From an uncultured Phocaeicola sp. (GTDB taxonomy: Bacteria > Bacteroidota > Bacteroidia > Bacteroidales > Bacteroidaceae), in the NCBI GenBank assembly GCA_947581855.1, contig CANPVZ010000005.1:115914-179913 (forward strand): a DNA stretch of 64,000 nt, read 5' to 3'. Shown here one piece after another: positions 11,234 through 20,837 of this stretch; position 1 is the stretch's first letter; each line of letters begins with the position of its first letter. A model generated the notes under the pieces. That model searched no databases, was not told the DNA's origin, and was given only the letters and a program-made list of their open reading frames with translations. The position numbers and the translations under genes were made by a program.

Positions 11234-12293
11234 TTATAACGAAATGATTCCTATGATACATTCCTCGTTATTGTCATTGCCTAAATAAATTAATTTTTGG
11301 GTATTTTCATCTACATCTATGGAATGGGCTTTATATGGTAGCATATGTGTTGTTATGTAATTCAAATTCCAATCAAACACGAATATCTTAGAAGTTATGT
11401 TTGGTTTGTGTATATCTTTTTCGGGTTTATATAATGCTAAAACATAGATATATGAATGGGTGGATTGAATATCAAGATTACAAAGAATAGATTCTTTATT
11501 AGGCCGTTTTTGTTTGGAGTCAATTTGAGGGTATATTTTGTCTTTTCCTATTTGTACTTCTTTTAATATTTTTCCATCATAGCCGTATAAAAATAATTTG
11601 TTATGATAGCGCGTTGATATAGCAATCCGTTGTATAGAATCATTGCTGGTCAGCCTATTTCCATTTCCGGTTGTTCTTGTTGAACATTGTATGGATTGGG
11701 GATAAGGAATCCATATTATTGTGTCCATATTTTCTATGTATTTGAAATATAATCCTTTTCCTTCAGTATCTGTACATCCTAATATATCCGAAATTTTCTT
11801 TTGATAAGTCCGGAGAAGCCAGTAATTGTAGCGGTATAGTTTTGGAAACCGTTTTTACAGGATTCGAATTTATACATTCTTTTTTATCCATCACTCTTAG
11901 TCTACCCAGTCCCGTATCATAACAAAAAATAGAATCCCTATTGTTTACGTTATTCAGGAATAAAGGATAAATAAAGTCATCGGGACCCTGTCCGCTATTT
12001 CCAAATGAATGAAGAATGGAGTCTTGATTCATGTTGTAAACGTGAAAAATACAAGAATCACATCTGTCGATCAATAACAATAAGGAATCCACTATTTTTA
12101 CTTTATTGATACAAAGTAGATTGTCAAATTTAACCTCTTTTTCTCTAACATACTCTTTCAATTCCTCATTGATTACTGTAATTGTAGAATGTTCTAATTT
12201 ATTATTTGTACATGAATAACAGAACAAAAATATAATTATGTGATATAGCGTTTTCATCATTATTCTTGAAATTATTTTATAAATCTTTTTCAT
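11234..12293 (-). pseudogene. 6-bladed beta-propeller lipoprotein, split into two ORFs
   Basis: ORF 11763-12293 (lipobox FLFCYSC; GNSGQGPDDFIYPLFL) and ORF 11234-11728 (propeller C-terminus, HSIDVDENTQKLIYLGNDNNEECIIGIISL) are consecutive parts of one gene. Confidence 0.7.
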
Positions 12294-12523
12294 TGTATTA
12301 TAATCTTTTATTTTGTGAAATTAATAATAGATAAACCATTCTTTTAAGTTGTCTTTCCTACTAAATAAGAATTCTCTAATTTTTATCAGAGTTTGCCACA
12401 TTGTTATTACCGTAGCACAACATCGTGTGTTTCCATAAATAGATTACCATTGTGTCTGTTATCTCCTCTTTTTATAGAGTTTTACTTCCTTTTTTGTATA
12501 ATTGCAATTATATATATTAACAT

Positions 12524-13222
12524 CTAAATTGTTTTCAGAAACTCCTTAGCATACATTATGGCAATTCTTTCACCATTGGAGGTATAGTATGCATCATATA
12601 TCCCCATTGTTAGACATAAATCTGTAACCTTAAGATTTTCGTTCCTTAAAAGGATATTTTTGTGGACAGCTTTTTCTTTATTTCTATCCCAGAACGTTAA
12701 TTGCTTCTTACCTGTTTGGTTCACAATAATTAGTGAGTCGGAACAATAAAGTATATAATTGTATAATCGTAATTCATCAGGAATGTCTGCATAATCTTCT
12801 CCTTTATAATTTTTATTCAATAAAAGAGAATCTATATTTATCTTGCAAAATCTTCTTGTATCACCTATTATAAATTCGTTTGATTTAGCAGGAATATTAT
12901 TTGTTATTAAACGAGGATTTATGAAATCATATCCTCCTTTTCCTATTTGACCGAATTGCGCAATAATCTTCTTTGTATTGGTATTGTATATATGATTAAA
13001 GTTATTGTGATTTTTAGGTTCAAATACTACTAAAAAAGAATCTTGAATAAAAACATAGCTTTTGGGATATAAAGTCGTTGAACAATAGGACGTTGCTTCA
13101 GCTTGGATATGAATTTCTCTTATATTGTCCATATGTAAAGTCTTAGTGTGCATGTTGTTCTTCTTACAAAAAAACACCAGGGAACTGTTAGTGAAATAAA
13201 AAAAAACGATATCTTTCTTCAT
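12524..13222 (-). pseudogene. 6-bladed beta-propeller protein, apparently truncated at the 3' end
   Basis: 232 aa with blade segment FGQIGKGGYDFINPRL; much shorter than the adjacent 379-aa paralogue. Confidence 0.55.
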
Positions 13223-13235
13223 AAATTTTCTTTTT

Positions 13236-14375
13236 TCATAATTCGTTAATTTTGAATCTATACATAATTAGGGAATCATCGTTTTCTTCTAAAAGTGGTA
13301 TAATATATGAATAATAGTATGGCGCTATATATCCCATGACTCTAAAACTTTTAGGAACCTTGATATCGGCTATAAGTACATTATCTTTATAAATTTGTAA
13401 TCCGTCTTCTGATTTAGAATTTTTCTTATATGATCGAAATAAGAGTTTGGTTTCATCAATATATTCAATCCAATAGTAATAACCTTTATTGTTTCTCTCG
13501 GAGCGGAAATTTTTCCTACATTCTTTATAATTATCAATGTATAAATAATCAGTATTCATCCCTTTTCCTTTTATTCCGAATGTTTTTTCTGGAATGAAAT
13601 TATTGTCATAAACATAGATGTAAGGATCTGTATCGTAGCAGACATAGAAGTTACCTTCGTGGTCTATATCGTAACATATTCCCATAAAAATAATATGTTT
13701 TTTGGGATCCTTACTATAGCTTTCTGGATATCCTTTAGCTAATAGTCTTGTGTCCTCTTGTTTATCAATGTCTATTTCCCATAAGTGGTAGCATTTTTTT
13801 AAATATTTGTCGGTGTGTTCTAAGTAATTGAATTTTGGATGTTCAGAATATATATTGAAATATATTTTATTTTTATAGTTTCTACAGACCATATCGGTGT
13901 ATTGGTTAGTATAAGTTTCAGAGTTTCCATCTATACTATGGTCAGTGCATGTTCTCTTTAATATAAATATTTTATCATTGATGAAATTTTTAAATATATG
14001 GAAATTTAAATTGTATCCAAAAAAAACAAGACGTCCGTCGGATAGTAATGTTTGGGCTGCGATTTTTCCTATTTGAGTTTCATTTGGAGCTCCTCCTAAG
14101 CCTAAATAATTTTGATGAAATCTTCCTATAGTATCAAATACGGAAACCCTACAAAAATGTTTATCAATGAATGCGATATTATTATCTGGTAATATTAAGG
14201 ATTCTCCGAAAGAAGAAGTATTAATACTGTCGAGTTTGATACATTCTAATTTTAAATTGTTTATTTTTATTTGCTCTTTACTTTCAACTATGGCACTTTT
14301 AAAACCGCTTTCATTTGTGGTACAACTACTTATTGCTAATAGAAATAAGCATACTGTAGTATTTAATGTTTTCAT
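13236..14375 (-). CDS. 6-bladed beta-propeller lipoprotein
   Basis: 379 aa, signal LFLLAISSC, blade-like repeats (NIAFIDKHFCRVSVFDTIGRFHQNYLGLGGAPNE). Confidence 0.7.
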   Translation of the reverse strand: MKTLNTTVCLFLLAISSCTTNESGFKSAIVESKEQIKINNLKLECIKLDSINTSSFGESLILPDNNIAFIDKHFCRVSVFDTIGRFHQNYLGLGGAPNETQIGKIAAQTLLSDGRLVFFGYNLNFHIFKNFINDKIFILKRTCTDHSIDGNSETYTNQYTDMVCRNYKNKIYFNIYSEHPKFNYLEHTDKYLKKCYHLWEIDIDKQEDTRLLAKGYPESYSKDPKKHIIFMGICYDIDHEGNFYVCYDTDPYIYVYDNNFIPEKTFGIKGKGMNTDYLYIDNYKECRKNFRSERNNKGYYYWIEYIDETKLLFRSYKKNSKSEDGLQIYKDNVLIADIKVPKSFRVMGYIAPYYYSYIIPLLEENDDSLIMYRFKINEL

Positions 14376-14829
14376 AAATTTATATTTGAAAGGTAAGTAT
14401 TCGATAATGATATTACTATTATCATTGTGTACTTGATTATAGACTAATTGCAGTTACTATCATATTTCCAGCAGTTTATATTATTTCTGCTTACCTAAAT
14501 TAGATCTATTGTCATTGGCTACCTGATTATTGTTATTCATTAATATTTCTTTGACATTTATGCTACATTATATCATTTTAGCGACTAAACCTCATATATT
14601 TTCATAAAATAGATTGCATTGTGTCCGTTACCTCCTCTTTTTACGAAGTTTTTCTCCTTTTTTCCTCAACTATATTCAGTTGGTTAGTCACATATTCTTC
14701 TTCGCTTGTAATCAAACATTCCCGTATCCAAGAAGATTTATTCCATACAAAATTAAGATAAAACTTTCTAATAACCTTTATTTTAGGCGTGATATTTTAT
14801 GGCGTTTCTCATTTTAGCCGGATTCACCC

Positions 14830-15050
14830 AATATTTTTGAATATCCTATTTCATTGTACTTCTTTGGTATTGGGATCTCTCATTTCCATATCTTGCATGC
14901 TTTTCCGACAATGAAATCATCAGGAACTAATCCTCAATAACGGCTGTCATCGGAGTTTGCAACATTATCTCCCGCCAATGTCATATATCGTTTTACATAA
15001 TACTTCATCTGATCGAATTGCATTTGTTTACGGTTATTGGGATAGGGATT
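14830..15050 (-). pseudogene. Signal peptidase I fragment with internal deletion and stops
   Basis: Reverse translation NPYPNNRKQMQFDQMKYYVKRYMTLAGDNVANSDDSRY*GLVPDDFIVGKACKIWK, matching the SPase I YYVKR and GDN..NS.DSRYWG.V....I.GKA boxes. Confidence 0.7.
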
Positions 15051-15051
15051 G

Positions 15052-15162
15052 TTAAATAGTCAAACTAGATAAATGGAGTTTATCATTCTGTGAATTGTAA
15101 ATAGTAATTTTCATAGGAGTAACTATCATTATTGTAACAATGTATTTTATAAGCTTTTTCAT
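15052..15162 (-). pseudogene. NVEALT-like leader peptide, truncated
   Basis: MKKLIKYIVTIMIVTPMKITIYNSQNDKLHLSSLTI*; parallels the 9468-9697 remnant (KKSIKY...ITVYNTQSKKLYLSSL). Confidence 0.5.
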
Positions 15163-15589
15163 TCTCAATGTATTAACTTTCGCGATTATTTTTTGAGAAT
15201 AAATATTCGCCACTTCATCATTTCGGAAGCGAAACATCGTGTGTTTCCATAGGAAGTCTCCCTTTTTATTTGTTTTCTCCTTTTTAGTACTTTTTCGTAA
15301 TGGAAAAGTAGGGAGTAAAGTCATAAAACTAAAATTCTACCAACTGACATTCTTATAGAGCTTTACTCCCTTTCTCCTTGTTAAACCTTGACATTTTAAC
15401 CTTAAGAATTGTCTTTTACTTTCTTTATCTCTATAGTATATAGTGAGGATGTATTGTTCTTCCTCATGATATACAAAATTGTATTTACTTTTTTAAACAC
15501 TGCTCATATTCGATGTTATATTTTGTGACATTTTCATATTGGTTGAATTCACAGGTGTTTTCAATACCATATTTATTTATTGTTTTTGT

Positions 15590-15900
15590 AAATAAAGATA
15601 CGCTCGTCCTTTTCCCATGTATGGTCTTTCAGAGTAAGTAATGTATTTTCGGGTAAGTTTTCAAATGTAATCCACAGGTTATTGGCTATCTATTTTCCTA
15701 AGTAATAATTCTTTGGATTCTAAAGAATTAGTCTCTGTCACATATTCATTTTCTGCCATTTTTGTAAAAAATGCAAAATAAGTTCGTGGTATAACTTTTT
15801 CCAGTTCCGTTTTGTTGTTACTAGCAAGTTTAGAACTTGTTTCAGTTGTAGGTTGTTTTTGGATTAGCAGGTTGCAAGAAATAATAAAGTGATGAATAAA
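15590..15900 (-). pseudogene. Small lipoprotein remnant
   Basis: HHFIISCNLLIQKQPTTETSSKLASNNKTELEKVIPRTYFAFFTKMAENEYVTETNSLESKELLLRKIDSQ, then a frame change to NLWITFENLPENTLLTLKDHTWEKDERIFIYKNN. Confidence 0.35.
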
Positions 15901-16100
15901 TATTATGTACAGTATAAATGTTTCATATGGTCAATCCTATACCTGATTTTTTATTAGTAAAAGATATTTTGTTATATAAATAAGATATTTCATACAATAT
16001 TATGAAGGGGCTCAAATTAAAAAGATTATCAATTCTGTCCTAATCTCATACAGGAATTGAAATGATATATCTATTTAAAACTAGATGTTGATTTTTAATG

Positions 16101-17468
16101 ACACCCTCCATAAAATTGTGTAAATGATAACTCGGGTATAAAATATTCGAGTTATTATTTTACTTTTACAATTGAAAAAGAATATGGATGTTATGTCAAA
16201 AAATCACGAAGCAGTTCCAGATGAACTGTTAAGCAAAGAGTTTTTAAGCCAGTTTAAGTTGGAGCATGATGTCAGTCGTTTCCTCAAAGACCTACACAGT
16301 TAAGTATTAGAGAAGATGCTTGAGGGTGAGCTTGATGCCCATCTGGGTTATGAAAAGCATTCTTCTTCGGGTAATAACAGTGGTAATTCTCGTAATGGCA
16401 GTTTTCCCAAGAAGATACAAACCGAACATGGTGAGAGTATCATTCGCGTTCCTCGTGACCGTAATGGCGATTTTGCCCCCATTGTAGTACCCAAGCACGA
16501 GAGTCGAGGTCTTTCTATTGAAAAGCTTGTAATCTCACTCTATGCCAAAGGAATGAGCGTTTCAGATATAGAAGATGAGTTGCGTGATATATACGAAATA
16601 AACCTTTCTACGAGTGCCATATCCATTATCACTAATAAAGTAACCCAAGCTGCCCTTGAATGGCAAAATCGCCCTCTTGACAGGCTTTATATGGTTGTCT
16701 GGATGGATGGTATTGTCTTCAAGGTAAGAGAATCAGGCAAGATAATCAACAAAACGGTTTATCTATGCGTAGGACTTAACGACAGGGGCTATAAGGAAGT
16801 TCTTGGGATGTGGATAGGCAAAGGTGAGAGTTCTTCGTTTTGGATGGGCGTATTGACTGATTTAAAGGCTCGTGGTGTTGAGGATATACTCATTACTGTA
16901 ACGGATAATCTCAATGGCTTCACCGACACCATTAAAACGGTTTTTCCCCATTCCGTTACCCAGATATGTGTTGTGCATCAGATACGCAACTCCTGCAAGT
17001 ATGTGGTTTGGAAGGATATGAAGGAATTTACGGCTGACATGAGGGAAATATATACTTCCGTAAATCGAGAACAGGCAGCATCGGCATTATCCCACTTCGA
17101 GCAAAAGTGGGGCTCAAAGTATCGACATGCCGTGCAGAGTTGGCATCGTAATTGGGACGATTTAACGGCTTTCTTTGATTTTCCTGTAGAGATAAGAACG
17201 ATTATTTATACGACCAATTTGATCGAAAATCTCAATGGGAAAATCCGTAAATACACGAAAACCAAGATGTCATTCCCTACAGATGATGCTCTTCGCAAGT
17301 CTGTTTGGTTAGCACTGCAAGAAATAGAAAAGAAGTGGACAATGCCGATAAAAAACTGGGGGTTGGTTATGAATCAATTTATTGCTATATTTGAAAACAG
17401 AATCGAGATTTAGCGCTCGACTAAATCTCGACCCGAATTATCGTTTACACAAAATTGTAAATAGGGTC
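16101..17468 (+). mobile_element. IS256-family insertion sequence
   Basis: Imperfect terminal inverted repeats AAAATTGTGTAAATGATAACTCGGG / reverse complement AATTTTGTGTAAACGATAATTCGGG; possible 8-bp duplication tttttaat/tttttatt; encloses a transposase ORF. Confidence 0.75.
16184..17413 (+). pseudogene. IS256-family transposase with in-frame TAA at 16301
   Basis: [58 protein letters not shown]...; catalytic segments [11 protein letters not shown] and VTDNLNGF present downstream. Confidence 0.85.
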
Positions 17469-17517
17469 TTTTTATTTGCTTAATAATTGAATTCTCTATG
17501 GTAAATGCATTTGCATC

Positions 17518-18687
17518 CTATTTCGATGAAATAAGGAATTTTGCATTGTCCCATTCTTTAATAAAATATAGCTTAGAGTTTCCTTGGTTCTTGTTTTGTA
17601 TTTTGAAAAACTCAGTTGGTAAAGTCTCCCGAAGTGAATAAAGTAGTCTTCTGCGTTTTTCGTCGTTACCGCTTCCATCTGGCCATACATTATCCTTTAT
17701 CTTACGAGAGGTAATTTCATAATTTTCGCTTTCTATATATAAAGTAAACAAGATAGCTAATTGATTTCTGAGTTTTATTTCTTTCCCGTAAATAGATAAG
17801 ATTTGTGTGTTCTTATTATAGAAAATTTCATCGGAAAAATAATGCAGCACTTTATTAGTCATTCTTTCTTTTTCCAGTGCAAGCCTTTTTTGTTTTTCTT
17901 CTTCTATTTTTCTTTGCACTTCCTCTTGAATCTTTATTTTTGTTTCTTTCATGATATTTTCCTTAATGTTGGCTTCATGTATTTTTCTCTTTTGCAAATA
18001 TGATTTTATATAGATGAAAAATAATATAACAAGAATATAAGCTATAATAATGAATAAGTTGTATCCTGGTATAGAATGAATAAAAAGTATAGGGATAGAT
18101 GTTCGTATATAACTGTATAAGGTGTATTCAAAATCGGATCCTAAGTAGTATTGTTTTAAGGGATGGTAGCATTGTTGCTGTAATGTATCATTTGTTACTA
18201 AAGTATATCGGGTAGTATGGAGATTGTAATTTAAACGTAATGAAGTGGGCATGTTTATTCCTTGACCTTTCAATTGTGTATTCCATATAAATTGTAATGT
18301 ATCTAATTGAATGGAATCGATAGTATGGCAAAGTAGATTTTGCATCAATCTCTTTTTCTCTTCTGTTTGTATGGGATTAATATTCTGAAGGTCTTTTTTC
18401 TTAGGAATAGTGATAAGATATTCTCTTTCCTTTGAATGGCTGTGGATTTGTAAAGGATATATAACAGAGTCTTTGAAATGTGCTTCCAACATATATTGAT
18501 TCCCAAAACCTGCTTTTTTCCAGCGCCTTTCTAAATCAATATTCACTGCCTGTTTTAAAGTCTCCTGGGCATAAGAAAGTATATGCTTTTTTTCATTTAC
18601 GAGGACATAGCTTTCTATTCCAATGAATATGATGGTAATGCAAATAAAAATTAGTGCAGTTTTTTTCTGATTAAGTTTTAATTTCAT
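17518..18687 (-). CDS. Predicted membrane-tethered regulator: N-terminal TM, extracytoplasmic domain, second TM, coiled coil, C-terminal OmpR-like winged helix
   Basis: Two TM segments (ALIFICITIIFIGIESYVLV; YNLFIIIAYILVILFFIYIKSYL), charged coiled coil, then ILSIYGKEIKLRNQLAILFTLYIESENYEITSRKIKDNVWPDGSGNDEKRRRLLYSLRETL. Confidence 0.6.
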   Translation of the reverse strand: MKLKLNQKKTALIFICITIIFIGIESYVLVNEKKHILSYAQETLKQAVNIDLERRWKKAGFGNQYMLEAHFKDSVIYPLQIHSHSKEREYLITIPKKKDLQNINPIQTEEKKRLMQNLLCHTIDSIQLDTLQFIWNTQLKGQGINMPTSLRLNYNLHTTRYTLVTNDTLQQQCYHPLKQYYLGSDFEYTLYSYIRTSIPILFIHSIPGYNLFIIIAYILVILFFIYIKSYLQKRKIHEANIKENIMKETKIKIQEEVQRKIEEEKQKRLALEKERMTNKVLHYFSDEIFYNKNTQILSIYGKEIKLRNQLAILFTLYIESENYEITSRKIKDNVWPDGSGNDEKRRRLLYSLRETLPTEFFKIQNKNQGNSKLYFIKEWDNAKFLISSK

Positions 18688-18964
18688 GTTTTGAGAATTC
18701 TATAGGTTTATATTTACATACAAATATACCTAAAATCTTTTCTTTTTAAAGAAAAGATTAGTTGACTTTTATTGTAAAAGCAGGTTAAGTGTATTTTGTA
18801 TTTTGGTCTTCCGGAATGATTCTATGTTTTATAGCCTTAACCTTTCCTATCATGTTACCTTTAATTTATTATTCTGTGTTATAGAACCGGAATATGTGAA
18901 ATCTATTTTTTTGTAATTAGGCAAAGCTGGTTTCGTGGAAGTAAAAAAGTTTTGTAGCATAAAA

Positions 18965-19255
18965 TTTTATTCTCCAATATTAGGCGATATTTCCTTTTTG
19001 TAATTATCTTTGTAGTCGTAACGTAAGGATATTGCGTCACAACAAAGCATTAGCTTTTTATTCTTGTTAAAGGGAACCTCGAACACTCACTTTTGCAGTA
19101 CAAGAAGAAAAAAGAGAATGCCCATAGCTTTGATATATAGTAAAATTATATATCCGAAAAAGTGTGGGTTGTTTCTTTTTATTCGTACTGTAGGACTAAG
19201 TTCGAGAGTCACCTTTAGCGAATAAGAGATAGAAAGACCCACACTTATTTCTTTG
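18965..19255 (+). ncRNA. Candidate structured RNA, copy 2 (repeat of 9946-10250)
   Basis: TATCTTTG -7 box; same nested helices with wobble-compatible changes: GTTAAAG(19066)/CTTTAGC(19213), CTCGAAC(19078)/GTTCGAG(19200), TTTTGCAGTAC(19091)/GTACTGTAGGA(19185). Confidence 0.6.
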
Positions 19256-19579
19256 TCCATTACCCTCCCTTCAATCAAAGTTTTAGGTATGGATTATTTA
19301 TAACACTAAATCGTAAAAAAGGTTCTCTATTCTCATATTGAATTTGCTTAGAGTAAGTTGTTACCAAAGATTCCTAATTCACAAAAAGGATATTGTTCTC
19401 ATATCAAGAAGTATAGAGCAAATAATATCTTTTAGGAACTCTTTCAGGTGGCTAATCACTAATGTTAAAGTTGCTTAGGGGGATAGTCGTAGATGTGTGG
19501 ATATACCTTATGGCGGATTTTAATATATACTGAATAAGAATAAATGATACTATATATGTTTTTCTGTCATATAGAATCG

Positions 19580-19689
19580 TTGGAAAAATGCTCTTAAGAG
19601 ATTAAAGAAATCTTTTAAGGGTTTTCCAGAGCCTCTTTATATAAATTTTGAATCTTTTAAAGAGTCTTCGGAAGCATTCTAAAAAGTTG
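19580..19689. repeat. 22-bp-period degenerate array with CTTTTAAG/CTCTTAAGAG cores
   Basis: Five consecutive 22-mers beginning ttggaaaaatgctcttaagaga / ttaaagaaatcttttaagggtt. Confidence 0.5.
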
Positions 19690-19723
19690 TCATATATATT
19701 ATTGAGAATTTACCGATAGACTC

Positions 19724-20833
19724 TCAAGAATTAAAATAGTACCACCAATAAGTGTTTCGGTAATCATTTCGGTTAGTGAGAAATTGCTGATATTCCTGTT
19801 CCATTTTGGTGGCATCGAAAGGCATTTCATATTCGCCGTGGCGATGGCGGTACAGAATAAGTGCTTCTTTGTAATGCTTTGGAAGTAATTCGTTTATTTC
19901 GTAAAAGTTATGCAGTTCTTTGGCAAATGAATTGAGTCTTTTTTCGAGAAGCAATGCGCAGAGATAGTAATCGAGTGCTGGATGGCTGCCTGTTTCGGTA
20001 TGGCAGATGCGAGAAAAATAGTGTAAGTTTGTTTCGCCAGTTTGGGGCGAGGCACCTAAATATGAATATAATTCCTCGGCTTTCATGGAAGTGGTTTGTG
20101 TTTTGGGATTTAAGAGCAAACCATCGGAACCGTATGGCTGCGGATATTCAAACAGACAGCTTCCGAGAATGTCTGTCCTGCTTAATGTATATGCGCGTAA
20201 GGCTGTCAGTTCACGGCTTGTAATAAGATTCTTCTTTCCTATTTTGCTTGCTTCACTGTAGTGACCTTGGCGGATAAGGCTTTCCATTTTTGTTTCGCAG
20301 AGAAAAGGTATATTGATAGGGCTAAGGAAAAGTGTGGTAACAGATAGTAAGATGAAAATAAGTATATTGGGCCAAAGACGGGATGCTAAATTGGGGAAGT
20401 TTGCTTTATTGATAAATTGTGGCAGCCATTTCCGGTTTATCCAGATAAGAATAGCATAGATAAATATACTCCCCAAAAATATCCAGCCCCAATTTTCCAT
20501 ATGCTCGGATTGGTACATGCTCCGATCTTTATCGGTGATAAATGCTAGGATAAGGATGGAAGGAAAATAACTAAGCGCATGGAAATAGTCAACAAAACGA
20601 GTTAAATAGCTTACTATAACTTGCAGGATGCACAGTATCAGGGTGATAATAGCGGTTCCCCATATAGGAGAATAAGATGTCTTTCCTTCGGAGAGTAAAT
20701 ATTGAAGTGCCTCTAACTGCGAACTTTTTACATATAAGAAAATTGCGCAGAAAAGGATAAAAAGAAGACCGCATACAATGCGTACACTGTAAGCGGTCTG
20801 ATTTCTTTGTGAGAATGTTTTATGCATGGACAA
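19724..20833 (-). CDS. Membrane protein with soluble C-terminal helical region (possibly DUF6057-like)
   Basis: Several TM segments in the N-terminal half; C-terminal helical region; family name is a recollection, not searched. Confidence 0.5.
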   Translation of the reverse strand: MSMHKTFSQRNQTAYSVRIVCGLLFILFCAIFLYVKSSQLEALQYLLSEGKTSYSPIWGTAIITLILCILQVIVSYLTRFVDYFHALSYFPSILILAFITDKDRSMYQSEHMENWGWIFLGSIFIYAILIWINRKWLPQFINKANFPNLASRLWPNILIFILLSVTTLFLSPINIPFLCETKMESLIRQGHYSEASKIGKKNLITSRELTALRAYTLSRTDILGSCLFEYPQPYGSDGLLLNPKTQTTSMKAEELYSYLGASPQTGETNLHYFSRICHTETGSHPALDYYLCALLLEKRLNSFAKELHNFYEINELLPKHYKEALILYRHRHGEYEMPFDATKMEQEYQQFLTNRNDYRNTYWWYYFNS

Positions 20834-20837
20834 AAAC

